Shown here: positions 11,840-22,529 of the stretch, in pieces
Numbering within the stretch: position 1 is the first letter of the stretch
Layout: the number at the start of each line of letters is the position of its first letter
DNA from: Poecilobothrus nobilitatus
Lineage: Eukaryota > Arthropoda > Insecta > Diptera > Dolichopodidae
Assembly (NCBI GenBank): GCA_947095535.1
Contig: OX352772.1
Location: forward strand, 116,695,997-116,759,996
Length of the DNA stretch: 64,000 nt
Direction of reading: 5' to 3'
Translations under genes and position numbers: made by a program
The notes under the pieces: model-generated
What the model saw: the letters and a program-made list of their open reading frames with translations, nothing else
The model's database searches: none
What the model was told of the DNA's origin: nothing

Positions 11840-12881
11840 ATGAATAAAAAAAAAGATTATAATGGTAATAATAAAGATATTTTAATAGAAAACTGGAACA
11901 TTATTGGGGGTATATTAGTAAAGATTGTTAACAACGCATTGACCTTAGGAAAAGTTCCAAGATGCTGGAATACTTTTGTCATTCCTGTACAAAAAATTAA
12001 TAATTCAATTAAGTGCGAAGATTTTCGGCCAATAAATATGTTAAATATTTTTGGAAAAATTTTGGAGAAAGTTGTACAAATTCAATTAGATAATTATTTT
12101 GAATGTAACCATATATTAATTGAAGAGCAATCTGAATTCAGAAAGAACGATTTATGTGAAACCGCTTCAAATTGGGCAATTATTGAATGGAAGGACATAA
12201 TTGAAAATAAACATGTCGGACTTGCAGTATTTATTCACTTCAAAAGAGCTTTCGAAACTATTGACAGAAAAATATTACTTCAAAAATTATTTAAATATGG
12301 AATAAAGAGTAAAGAATTGAAATTCTTCGATTCATATGTAAGTGGCAGAAAGCAAAGTACGAGGGTGAAAAATTGTTATTCTGATTATAAAGAAATTAAC
12401 CTAGGAGTTCCACAAGGTTCGGTGCTTGGAGTACTTTTGTTTTTGATCTACATCAATGATTTAAAAAAAGTGATGAATTTTTGCAAAGTAAGACTGTTTG
12501 CTGATGATGCCTTAATTTATTTCCATCAACAGTGACATCAACGAATGTAAGAAAAAAATTGAAATTAATTTAAGTATGTTCGACAAATGGATTAATGCAA
12601 ACAAATTAAAATTAAACGTAAACAAAACTAAATTTATAGCAACGAGTCATCTTAAGTCGTAATTAATAGCAACGAGTCAACGACAACATTAAGATTTGGA
12701 AATTATAGTAGAGAAAGAGCTAATGAAATGAAATATCTAGGGGTGGTAATTGATGGAAAAATTAATTTTAAAAACCATATCGATTTTATTTGTAAAAAAA
12801 TCAATAAAAAATATCTTATTTTAGAATAATTATGAAATAATTAGCGTTATTTAATGCAATAAACATTTTTAATGCCATAAT
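11840..12881 (+). pseudogene. LINE E reverse transcriptase (CR1/Jockey group), interrupted
   Basis: An open frame to 12,535 reads as the N-terminal two thirds of a LINE reverse transcriptase: FRPINMLNIFGKILEKVVQ, then a fingers region with a Q..F... box (EEQSEFRKNDL), VFIHFKRAFETIDR (the first catalytic Asp of the usual D...FDTIDH box is replaced by His), LGVPQGSVLG, and the FADD catalytic box. A shift after FADD leads to a thumb-like stretch (WINANKLKLNVNKTKF, YLGVVIDGKINFKNHI). The frame is then cut at 12,882 by family A. It resumes at 18,887 (KPHFEYCSTILN). Confidence 0.85.
12871..12881 (+). repeat. Target-site duplication, left copy (aatgccataat)
   Basis: The 11 bases 'aatgccataat' occur here and again at 18,876-18,886, exactly flanking the family A LINE. 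Joining the two flanks at this site restores a continuous LINE E reading (NAINIFNAIIKPHFEYCS), which supports a genuine insertion footprint. Confidence 0.9.
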
Positions 12882-13111
12882 CACAGTCATCGTCTGACTT
12901 TCATAGTGTAAAGATCAATTCGATCAGAGTATTTTCTTACTAAGTTTTTTTATTATTCTATACATAAACATATTCATATAATAAACTAACGGGTACGTTA
13001 ATATTTTTTTCTTTTTCTTTTCATTCTTGTAATATTTTCTTTCTATATCAATAATTTAAAAAAAAAAAAAAAATTGAACTATATATTTTTGTATACTAGT
13101 ATTTAATAATA

Positions 13112-14519
13112 ATGCCGGTGGACAATCCGAGTCCACTGGAGAACAGGTTTGGCCTCTTACCTTCTGTTAGTGAAGAAAAGAGGTTAACCACTCCCAAAAA
13201 TAAAAGGAAAAAATCTTGCTTAGGTGAAGCTTTTCCCTCCTTAAGCGACTCCCTGCAAGAGAAAACAAAGAACCATCCCAAATTCATAACTATAGAATCT
13301 ACTGAAAAAAACAAACCATTGTCGTCCTTCAGCGTGTTTGCCTTGCAAAGTGCAATAAAAGGGATTAGTTCCGAGGTAGAAAAAATTAATATTCTTCGCG
13401 ATGGGAGTTTATTAGTTTTAACAAAAAATCAAAAAATTGCTGACAAATTCATAAAAACCAAAAATTTCAGCGGAATTTGTTCTGTCACAGCCAAATACCA
13501 TTAACAGTTAAATAGTTGTAAAGGCACAATTTACGACAGGAACTTAATACAGACAACAGAAGCTGAAATTTGCGATGAATTAAAAAGTCAAGGAGTTACA
13601 GACGTTTATAAATTCAAAAGAAATGACAAAGACGGTAAATCGTTTTACACGGGTTTAATCCTGTTGACTTTCGATGTATATAAAATTCCGCAAAAAATTG
13701 ACATTGCTTGGTATACCAAGGAAGTACGAGAGTACTTCCCCAACCCCATGAGATGTCAAACATGTCCACTATTGGGACACACGAAAAAACATTGCAAAAG
13801 AAACCCTACCTGTGAAAAATGCAACTTGCCACCACATAACACAGAGAATTGTACACGTTTGATGTGTGCAAATTGCTTTGAAGAGCATGCAGCGTCTTAT
13901 AAATTATGTCCTAAATACCTACAGCAAAAAGAAATTCTTAAAATTAAAACGCAGAATAAATGTACAATAAGCGAAGCCAGAAAAACATACAAACAAATTA
14001 ACCCATTAAACTTAACTTATGGTCTATACTCACGAGTCGTTTCAAACTCTACAATAACCAATAATATCCCAACGATCACTCAAACCTCTTCTTCATCAAA
14101 TATCAAATTACCAATAATAATTAATCATAAAACAACGCCAAATCCCATAAATAAAACCCAAATTTTAAATTCAAATAATAACAAAACTGAACCTCTAGCA
14201 AAAGTTTATCAGTTAAAGTTCAAAACGATAATCAAATTGTACAAAACGACAAACCTCACTTAATCAAAACAAATGAAACCCAAGTCTCTCAAAATAATAA
14301 AATTGAATTAACTATTAACAATTCAATAGTAGACCATAGTCCAATTCCCAATATAAATGATTGCCCATCTACACATCTTATTAATAATTCATACTTATCA
14401 AATGAGTCAATATCTACACAAGATTATAGTGACCATACCGCATTTCAAGAAATGATAACTGCACTGAACCAAAATAATACAGAATCTAATCTGAATGAAG
14501 ATTTCAAAATGGAATTATA
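13112..14519 (+). pseudogene. Family A ORF1, nucleic-acid-binding Gag-like protein (one stop, one shift)
   Basis: The start MPVDNPSPLENRFGLLP has an upstream stop, and the frame runs to a single in-frame TAA at 13,502. It then continues in the same frame from 13,505 to about 14,205, where one shift leads to the natural end at 14,519. The middle holds three zinc knuckles in tandem: C-QT-C...GH...C (CQTCPLLGHTKKHC), C-EK-C...H...C (CEKCNLPPHNTENC) and C-AN-C...C. Such proteins coat LINE RNA and form the particle that enters the nucleus. After the knuckles comes a low-complexity N/T-rich tail. ORF1 of the remnant at 61.8 kb is clearly related over the N-terminal part (PLSSFS.FA, GIS.E, RDG.LLVL). 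Confidence 0.88.
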
Positions 14520-16450
14520 AAATCTAGAATCTTACACTTGTATGTCTAAACATACAAATGTTAATGATAACTGGTTTTATTCCTCTTCACATTCTGTTTT
14601 CTTTATTAAATTAAAATGATACTTAACATTCTTCAATGGAATATTAAAGGATATCACAACAATTATACAGAAATTGAACTATTACTAAAATCCCAAAAAC
14701 CACAAATAATCTGTTTGCAAGAAACACATGTAAAATATAATGTACTTCCTCGCACACCTAAGCAGTCCTCCGGATACTTCCACAACTTCCAAAATCACAC
14801 AACAGCCAAACAAGGTACCGGAATACTAATTCACAAAAGTATACCACATAAAAACATCCAAATTAACTCCAATTTATCATTTATAGCAATAGAAATCAAT
14901 CTTAAAACCCCAATCACAATAATTTCAATTTATATTCCACCAGATCAAAAAATTACGTGTTCAGACCTATGCAATATCATATCCAACATAAAAACTCCAA
15001 TTATTTTAGCAGGGGACCTTAACGGATGGAGTCCTCTTTGGGGCTCCTCTAACACAAATCATAGAGGCAAAATTATAGAAGATTTTATTTTTAGTACTAA
15101 CATTTCAATCTTAAACAACGGCTCCCCCACTCACTTCTCCACCCACGGCACATTCACTAACATAGATTTATCTTTATGCAGTACACAGTTACTTCCACAC
15201 ATCGAATGGAATATTTCAAAAGATTTACACAATAGTGACCACTTCCCAATAACAATAGAAGTTAATACTTCAAACTCAACCAATGTTAAACTATCTAAAC
15301 CCGCCAAATTTAACTGTAATCCTGCAGACTGGCTAAAATTCCAAAACAGAATTAAAGAACTAAATGAAAATACCACCCCATCTCAGAATATTAATAAAGA
15401 AGCAGCTCAAATTCAGAAAATAATCCGTTGTTCCGCAAATATTTCCATTCCTATATCTTCTCCAAAGTCCCAAAACCGAAATGTCCCTTGGTGGAAGCCT
15501 AAACTCAAAGCCCTTAGAATTGAAAAACAAACAGCCTGGAAAAATTACCGTAAAAACAGTACTATTTGTAATTTAATAAACTACAGTAGGTTAAACGCTT
15601 TATTTAATAAAGAGAAAAAAACTGCAAAACAACTCAAATTTCAAGATTTCACTAAAACACTTAACCCTCAAACTCCAGTTAACACATTATGGAAAAGAAT
15701 TTCCCTGTTAACTGGAACATACACTCCTTTTCAAATCAAATCTATAAAAATAGGCTCAATTACAACTGACGACAAACCAACCATTGCAGCAAATTTTGGA
15801 AAATATTATTCTGAGTGTTCTGAAATTAATGTAGCACCCTCTGTAAATACGGAAGTCACATACAATCCTTTACTCTGTAACAAGCAAACCAAATTTTTAG
15901 AAATGGACTTAAACATAATTGAACTAGAAAATAGTTTAAATACTGCTAGAGGCTTAACTCCAGGGCAAGATAAAATAACATACGAAATGTTAAGAAAAAT
16001 AACTCAAAAATTCAAATATAGAATTCTAGAGTTTTTCAATAAAATCTACAACAAAGGAACAATCCCGCAGGCTTACAAAACAGCAATTGTAATACCGATA
16101 AAAAAACCACTTAAAAACATAGATCAAATTTCAAGTTATAGACCAATATCTTTATTACCGTGTATTAGTAAAATCTTAGATAAAATAATAGCCAAACGTT
16201 TAATGTGGTATCTTTCCCACAACAAATTATTATCTCCGTATCAGGTGGGTTTTAAAACAAATTCTAATACAACAGATGCTCTTATTTATATAGATCATTT
16301 AATATCTAAAAATCTATCCACAAAAAATCACACATCTATTTTATCAATAGATTTCGAAAAAGCGTTCGTAAAAATAAGTCCACACATAATTTTAGAAAAA
16401 TTACAACAATGGAAAGTCGGTCAGAAGATTTTTAATTACGTTAAATCATT

Positions 16451-16472
16451 TACGATTTTTTAAAAAATCGTA
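16451..16472. repeat. Perfect 22-bp palindrome at a frameshift in family A reverse transcriptase
   Basis: 'tacgatttttt' followed by its exact reverse complement 'aaaaaatcgta'. Removing about eight bases restores the frame (KSFLKNRKI). The left arm therefore looks like an insertion copied from the right arm. Confidence 0.85.
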
Positions 16473-16579
16473 AAATACGTTGCAGGGTGAATAATGTATT
16501 TTCGCCTACATTTTCACTTTTCAACGGTGTTCCGCAAGGTTCACCACTATCGGTCACTCTTTTTCTAATTACCTTTAAT

Positions 16580-16627
16580 GATTTTTATTACAAGTTATTA
16601 GCAAACTGATAACTTGTAATAAAAATC
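16580..16627. repeat. 19-bp inverted repeat with 10-base spacer at a second frameshift
   Basis: The arm 16,580-16,598 ('gatttttattacaagttat') is the exact reverse complement of 16,609-16,627. The frame before it (FLITFNDF) and the frame after it (CNKNLQHCLYADD) differ, so the break lies inside this structure, just before the YADD box. Confidence 0.85.
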
Positions 16628-17889
16628 TCCAACACTGCCTATATGCAGACGATTTATATATAATTTCAAAAACAAAAAACACAAGTGAGATTTCAAACCA
16701 GTTTGTTGAAGCATTAAATGCAATTAATAACTGGTCTAATCCATCAGGGGCGAAAATTTCTGTTAACAAATGTAAGCATTTGCATGTATATAAAAAAATT
16801 AATTGTGAATGCCCAGACATAAAATTTAATAACTTAACAATTATTAATGTAAACAATTTAAAAATTCTAGGCGTAATATTTGATAATAAAAATAGTTTTA
16901 AAGAACACTGTAATTATATTAGAAATAATATCACTTCTAGGCTAAATGTAATTAAATATCTTTCATCAAATAAAAGTAATGTTCATACTAATACCTTATT
17001 ACTAAATTAACAATAGTATCTAAAATTGATTACGGACTACTAGTTTATGGGAAGTGTGCAAAATCTCATTTAAATAAAATAAAAGCCCCATATCATGCCG
17101 CCATTAGAAAAAGTTTACGAGCGTTCTGTACCACACCAACAGAAACTATGCTAGCTGAAGGAGGCTTTTTAACCATAGAAAACCGAACACTGCTCCTCCG
17201 AGGAAAGTATTTCCCAAAATTACTTACAAACTCAACCGAGCTGTTGCACAAAGAAGTTCAATTAACAAAAGTCAGAAAAAAAATCACGAAAATAAAATCA
17301 GGACTCACTGAAACATTAAATATAAAGATTCAATTTAACATAGAAGCCACGCCAATTAAAATTCCTAATCTCAAATTTCCACCATGGTTATTATCCTATA
17401 AATCATTTATTAGTGATCTAACACAGCTGCATAAGGACAATACTACTCATAATCAATTCATACAACTATTCAAAGCAAACACAGAAATTTATAAACAAAA
17501 TAATTGGGAATTTTTATTTTCCGATGGCTCCAAAAAAGAAAACAGAACTGCTTTTGCAGTAGTGAATGAATCAGGCATATTAATAACTAATGGTTTACTT
17601 CCATCCGATTCTAATATATTTGAAGCGGAATTACAGGGTATATTATCAAGCTTATTAATAACGAAAGCTAGCAAAGGGAAAAAAATAATTTTTACCGACA
17701 GTCTATCAGCTTTTGAATCTATCAAAAATATGGGAAAAAGTTCTGAGGTTATTGACACGATAAAACAACTAATAATAGAAATGCAAAACAAAGTTAAATT
17801 AATGTGGATACCAGCACATGTTGGTATAGCAGGCAATGAGTTAGCCGATAAAGCAGCCAAAGCTGCAATCAACTCACCTCTTTTCACTT

Positions 17890-17946
17890 TCACACCATTT
17901 AGTAAAAAATCAATCAAATCACACCATTAGTAAAAAATCAAATCAA
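17890..17946 (+). repeat. 29-bp tandem duplication that shifts ORF2
   Basis: 'tcacaccatttagtaaaaaa' and following bases are repeated directly, the second copy lacking one T. The duplication lies just after the RNase H domain and causes a stop at 17,928-17,930. The C-terminal finger is read in another frame from about 17,966. Confidence 0.85.
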
Positions 17947-18340
17947 GTCTACTTCAAGAAAAGTTTTGGAATATTTTAATAACGAGTGGGAGAACTTCAA
18001 TCATAAATACAAATCAGTTAACCCGGATAGAAAACCTATTTCACTACCAATCACAACTTCATCCACTATTAATAAATACTTTGTTAGACTTCGTTTGGGA
18101 CATACCAACTTATCTCATGCCTTTTTACTTAAAAAGGAACAGCAATCAACTTGCACCTTTTGCAACAAATTCCCATTAACTATAGATCATCTTCTTCTTC
18201 AATGCTCTGCAATAGCCCAAACCAGATCCTCAACCTTTCAAAATGTTAACCCTTTTAAAATTCTCTCACACGCCACTGATGAAAACATTAATAAAATTTT
18301 CAAATTTCTAAATAAATTAAAAATATGTAATCTTATCTAA

Positions 18341-18875
18341 TTTCAGATCAATTAATATTTATAACAATTTAAATTTACTTGACTATTAAATATCAAATTT
18401 AAGTTTAGAACACTTAATTAAAACAAAAATAACAAACCACAAAATATATAAGTAATTATCATATAAAAAAAAAAAAAAAATTAAAAAAAAAAAAAAAACA
18501 TAAAAGAAGAAAATAAAACATATTTATTTTTAATACCTTACAATTGGCAGTAATTTGTAATGCCGTTATAATAAATATAAAAAAAAAAAAAAATTGTTAT
18601 ATTTAAAGTTGAAATATAAAAAAAAAAAAAAAATAGAAAAACATGAATAATGATAATAATAATAATAAAACAAAAAACAAATTGTAAAGCTGTATATATA
18701 ATGCATAAAGAAATTAATTTAAAGAAAAAATGAAATATTTTAATTTTGTATGTAAATTATAAGTCAAATAAGAAAAATTTGTAAAAGAAAAAGCCGATAG
18801 CCCTGGCAGCTAGTGCTTTTAAATCACTATTGTATATAATTTGAATTATATTCAATAAAAAATAATAATAATAAT
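18341..18875 (+). other. Family A 3' untranslated region and TAA tail
   Basis: AT-rich with several A-runs. The last part holds 'gccctggcagctagtgcttt' and ends in 'aataataataataat', directly followed by the right target-site copy. The 'gcc...gtagc.gatgctttt' block of the SINE at 33.2 kb is similar to this 3' end. Confidence 0.75.
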
Positions 18876-18886
18876 AATGCCATAAT
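18876..18886 (+). repeat. Target-site duplication, right copy
   Basis: Exact copy of 12,871-12,881, directly after the TAA tail of family A. Confidence 0.9.
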
Positions 18887-19400
18887 AAAACCACACTTTG
18901 AATACTGCTCAACAATATTGAATTTAAGTATCAAAGAAGATATTGACAGATTTCAAAAATTATAAAACCAAGCAATGCTGACTATACTTAAAGTAAATAG
19001 ATATGCGTCAATTAACTGGATGTTAGAAGCACTGAAATGGTTAAGTGTTAAACAGAGAATTGCCCTGAATGTTCTTATGTTTATTTTTAATTTAAACAAT
19101 GGAAAGTTACTGAAGTATTTGTCTAAAAAACTTGTGACAGTTGAAAGTGCGCAGCCATATATGTTAAGAAATGTAAATATTAATATTAAAATTGGTAATT
19201 TTAGAAGAGCCTGTATAAATAATTCGCTAATATCAAAGGGTTTCCAACAATTTAATAATTTGCCAGATCATTTAAAAAGAGAAAATAATAAAAAGGTTTT
19301 TAGAAAAGAATGTATTAAATTTATTAAGCAGCAAAATACTTGAAAATAAGATATGTACTTGTTATTAATTTAAAAATTGATATTGCTAATAATTGTAATG
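18887..19400 (+). pseudogene. LINE E C-terminal end (resumes after family A)
   Basis: The stretch reads KPHFEYCSTILN and then an open frame 18,975-19,343 with a LINE C-terminal pattern: the block around RFQKL.NQAMLTIL, then LSVKQRIALNVLMFIF, RNVNINIKIGNFRRA and FQQFNNLPDHLKRE. These are the conserved blocks downstream of the reverse transcriptase in CR1/Jockey-type elements. One in-frame stop occurs at 18,963. Only LINE E lies on both sides of the family A insertion, so both parts belong together. Confidence 0.8.
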
Positions 19401-19615
19401 TATTAGGTTCTATTAACATAATTTAGTTCAAATTTTAATAATTTATAATTTACAAAATACTTTATAATGTTAAAAGACATAAAAATGAGATTTTATAAAA
19501 TGTATTTTTTTATACTAATAAATAGATAATTAAATAAAATATTATATTACTAATACTGTAATATAACCTATTAATCCAAAGTGACAACATACAGCGAAAT
19601 AGTTTTTCTTTCAGT
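19401..19615. other. AT-rich spacer, probable LINE E 3' untranslated tail
   Basis: No ORF or shared repeat recognised. Its position directly after the LINE E stop makes a 3' untranslated region plausible. Confidence 0.4.
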
Positions 19616-19619
19616 ATCT

Positions 19620-20407
19620 TTCTACTTGTAATGTTCTAAATGTAATACGCTTCTTTAAAAACTCTAACTCTTCGCAGTATGACGGTATTACTAACATCTT
19701 ACTGAAAAATGTGGCTATGAATGTGGTTGATATTTTGGCTTATATATTTAATATGAGTATTTCTTCCGGTATTTTCCCAAAGGAACTGAAGATGACTAAG
19801 GTTTTACTCTTATTTAAAAAGGGTGAAAGTAAAAATATTAATAACTACAGACCAATCCTACTTCTATCCTTAATAAGCAAGCTACTGGAAAAACTAGTTA
19901 TGAAACAAACTTTAAATTATTTAAATAAATTTGAATTTTTTAGCTCCATACAGTTTGGATTTAGAGAAAATAAATCTACTGAAGATGCGTTCCTTGTATT
20001 TTGCTCTGAGATCTATTCTAATTTGGATCGCAAAAAACATACAGCCGGATTGTTTGTCAACATTACTAAACTTTCGACATGGTAAATCATATACTTTTGC
20101 TAAAGAAGTTGGATAATGCCGGCTTTAGGGGCCTTATGCTTAATTGGTTCAAATCATACTTAACAGGAAGGGAACAACGAATTAAGGTTGAAAGTGTATT
20201 AAGTAAAGCTAATGCTATTCATAATGGTTACCACAAGGTTCAGTTTTAGGCTCTTTGCTCTTTCTTGTTTACATTAATTCGTTGTTTAAACAAGACTGTA
20301 AAGGTAAATTAGTGGCGTTTGCTGTCGATCTAGCAATTATCTATAGTGAAAGTAATCTGACGGATTTTACTGCAGATATTAATTTTGACCTAAATATTTT
20401 CAGAACC
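19620..20407 (+). pseudogene. LINE F reverse transcriptase, 5' part
   Basis: Frame pieces read NSSQYDGI...L, then the open stretch 19,711-20,085: FNMSISSGIFPKELKMTKV, LLLFKKGE, NNYRPILLLSLISKLLEKL and FGFRENKSTEDAF. A shift at about 20,075 continues with LLLKKLDNAGFRGLMLNWF, SYLTGREQRIKVESVLS, PQGSVLGSLLFLVYINSL and FAVDLAI. The catalytic FADD box is changed to FAVD, which would abolish activity. This is a CR1/Jockey-type LINE distinct from E. It is cut at about 20,407 by a non-LINE insertion. Confidence 0.8.
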
Positions 20408-20904
20408 CGGTTTTTTTTTGTCCCCTAAGGGAGGTGGGAATCTTCCAAAGACACCAAGAATTTCCCCCTTGGTAGTGTCAGATTCTTACTGACTAAACCC
20501 ACCTCCCCCTTTTTAGCCAATATAATGGGATGAAACCCTTACCTGCAAACCAGTATATTGGCTAGGGAGTAGGGATAGGAAATGGATATGGAAACATTGA
20601 ATTGGGAGTGGGACTGTAAGGAAACAATGAGTTCGCCTATTATTATTACTATTTAGCTAACAGTAACTAAAGCCATCCCAACAGTTACAACATGTAGTAG
20701 TAGTATATGGTAGTATACATGAGGTAATTATTGAAGGCAACCCCCACTGTCACTGTAGCGGTTACTATTATTGGTATTGGTATTCTTATTAATATTATTA
20801 TTATTTTTTTACTACAGAGTTAGCGCCATCATTGGATTACAACGTGCAGCAGTATATAACACCGTACTTGCATGATATAACCAAAGATGGCTCCACTGTA
20901 GTAG

Positions 20905-21030
20905 CTATATTATTATTACTATTATTATTACTATTATTATTACTATTATTATTATTATAATTATTGTTATTATTACTATTACTATTATTATTATTATTAA
21001 TATTATTATTACTACTATTAATTATACGAT
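20905..21030. repeat. ATT/ACT trinucleotide microsatellite
   Basis: A run of 'att' units with interspersed 'act' units over more than 120 bases. In minus orientation it lies downstream of the SINE tail and may be an expanded TAA-type tail. Confidence 0.85.
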
Positions 21031-21060
21031 ATACATTATTACGATATAAAAGTACAACAT

Positions 21061-21160
21061 ATTTTTTTTTTTTTGTTTATTTATGACCTGACCGGGGTTT
21101 GAACCCAAGACCCTTCGATTAAAAGGTTGGCGACTTAATCACTGCGCTAAGAGTCAGATA
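21061..21160 (-). mobile_element. tRNA-derived SINE, short copy (minus)
   Basis: On the minus strand there is a polymerase III A box (TTAGCGCAGTG) and B box (GGGTTCAAACC) at tRNA-like spacing, with 'ttaatcgaagggt' between, like the 'ttaatcgagag' of the SINE at 33.0 kb. It ends in 'cataaataaac' and an A-run. The anticodon and acceptor parts do not fold as a clean cloverleaf, so I call it a SINE rather than a tRNA gene. Confidence 0.65.
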
Positions 21161-21170
21161 AGCTAAGTGT

Positions 21171-21213
21171 TAGTTTTGCTGCTAGCATAAGGTTATTGCT
21201 AGCAGCAAAACTA
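21171..21213. repeat. Hairpin: 17-bp perfect stem, 9-base loop
   Basis: 'tagttttgctgctagca' at 21,171-21,187 is the exact reverse complement of 21,197-21,213, with loop 'taaggttat'. It sits near the right border of the insertion in LINE F, just upstream of the minus-strand SINE. Confidence 0.9.
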
Positions 21214-21239
21214 AAATCATATATTTCAGTTTATCATCA

Positions 21240-21965
21240 CACAGAACTCTAGAAGCTGATTATCATGCTGCAAACTGTAGAAAATTTGTATTGTTTAATA
21301 GTGATTGTATTTATAATGATTTTTATTTTTTTAGTAATGGTGTATGTAGCAAAGAATATTTCACAATTGAAGTCGTTCAAAACTTTAAATATTTGGATAT
21401 TACAATAGATAACAGATGAAATTGGTCGGCTCGCATTAGTGGTCTCAAGCAATACCTACAGTCAATACTTCGGTATTTCTTCGCCTAAAGTATGCTCTAC
21501 TAATGTCTTGATAACCATTTACTATGGACTGATTCACTCAAAACTTCAATATGGTTTGACTTATTGGGGCGGTGCTTTTTCCAACAAAATGCAACCAATA
21601 TTGGTACTAGATATGTAATAAGAAAAATCTGTAAAAAAAAGTCAGTTATGTCCTCTGTTTGTGAGTCAAAATATTCTAGCTTTGCGTCACTTGTATTGTT
21701 TTAAAGTTCTAAAAATATTCTTTATAAGATGTGTCTACTTAAATAGCAGAATCTCGTTGGCTTACCCTTTTCGTGTTATTAGTAGCTTCTTAGTCTCACT
21801 ACCCAATCACCGAACCACATCTTACAAAAATTTCTGATATCTCATCTTGCGTTTTATTTAATAATCTACCATTGAATGTTAGAAAAATTAGGCAATGTTT
21901 ATACATAAAAATATTAAAAAATGGCTTTTGGGTTTCGATTATAATATATTGAATAATTTACTGTA
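21240..21965 (+). pseudogene. LINE F, 3' part after the insertion
   Basis: Frame-shifted pieces read CRKFVLFNSDC, then FTIEVVQNFKYLDITIDNR.NWSARISGLKQYL (the thumb region, usually FKYLGI.ID..L.W..HI), and then, in changing frames, a C-terminal LINE stretch with 'LFNNLPLNVRKIR'. Many stops. The start of the palm-to-thumb region is missing. Confidence 0.75.
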
Positions 21966-22520
21966 TAGAAATGAATCTAATTTTAAACTGAATTTTAAAG
22001 TTTGTTTTTTATTTTGAAATTTGCTGTGAGACGTATGAAACCTGAACAAAAATTTTTTGGATTACATTACTGCTATATTAATATAGCATCAATATCAGTA
22101 ACATCAATAAAGTGTTGTTGCTAATATTAATTTTGCATTGCACTAACACCTATGAACCGTAACTTATACCATGAATATTTAGTAACTTTTTTTTTTAACT
22201 TCTGTTTATAAATTTTTATTTTTTTTTTGTTTGTAAGTTTTTTTTATATTTTTTTATTCTTGATTTTTCTTTTCTTTTGATTACATTTTAAAATTATTTC
22301 TAGAAACCCCAACAGTTTAATAACATTGTAAAAAATTAAAATGTTTAATAGTAATTGATAATAATGACACTAACACTATTTCCTTTTTATAAAAATAATA
22401 AGTGCCATTCTCTTTCTATTTCATAGTAATTATATTTATTGTTTTTGAAATCATAGTAAGTTAAGTTTATAAACATGTAAATAGAAAGTTATAAATAAAT
22501 AAAATAAAATAAATAAAAAT
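21966..22520. other. AT-rich spacer, no gene
   Basis: T-rich runs and an 18-bp palindrome 'tgctatattaatatagca' near 22,071-22,088. Otherwise nothing recognised. Confidence 0.5.
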
Positions 22521-22529
22521 AAATCTTTG

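Larger units (their letters stand above)
14616..18340 (+). pseudogene. Family A ORF2: endonuclease, reverse transcriptase, RNase H
   Basis: The frame starts MILNILQWNIKGYHNN, a classic LINE endonuclease start. The endonuclease boxes N, ICLQETH, LAGDLNGWSPLWGS and NSDHFPI are all present. The reverse transcriptase has SSYRPISLLPCISKILDKII, LSIDFEKAF, NGVPQGSPLS and CLYADDLYII, so the catalytic Asp residues survive. RNase H follows (FLFSDGSK, FEAELQG, FTDSLSA, WIPAHVGIAGNELADKAAK), then a C-x2-C...H...C finger (CTFCNKFPLTIDHLLLQC). The frame is open to 16,463, then shifts near 16,460, 16,600, 17,005 and 17,920. Two of these are palindrome-forming insertions and one is a 29-bp tandem duplication. 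A full protein would be close to 1,240 residues, normal for the I clade. Confidence 0.9.
12882..18875 (+). mobile_element. Near full-length I-clade LINE, family A
   Basis: A 5,994-bp element bounded by an 11-bp direct repeat. It has a 230-base 5' leader, ORF1 with three zinc knuckles, ORF2 with endonuclease, reverse transcriptase, RNase H and a C-terminal zinc knuckle, and a 3' leader with A-rich runs ending in a short TAA repeat. ORF1 knuckles plus an RNase H after the reverse transcriptase plus a TAA tail is the arrangement known from the Drosophila I factor. Frames are broken at about five to six places, so it is recently dead rather than active. Confidence 0.9.
20408..21235. mobile_element. 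Insertion splitting LINE F (unclassified, with ATT microsatellite, SINE and hairpin)
   Basis: LINE F stops at about 20,407 and resumes at about 21,240. The inserted DNA begins 'aacccggttttttttt' and has a GC-richer non-coding part with 'cccacctccccc'. It then runs through an ATT-rich microsatellite, a minus-strand tRNA-like SINE and a strong 17-bp hairpin. No coding capacity. The borders are approximate; 'attttcag' before and 'tatttcag' after could be a worn target-site duplication. Confidence 0.5.

Noticed and set aside
15131..15376. 81-codon minus-strand ORF inside family A ORF2
   Set aside because: Antisense shadow of the endonuclease/linker frame, with no start context or known domain.
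21061..21160. Functional tRNA gene on the minus strand
   Set aside because: A and B boxes are present, but the acceptor and anticodon stems do not pair well, a related SINE head exists at 33.0 kb, and an A-rich tail follows.
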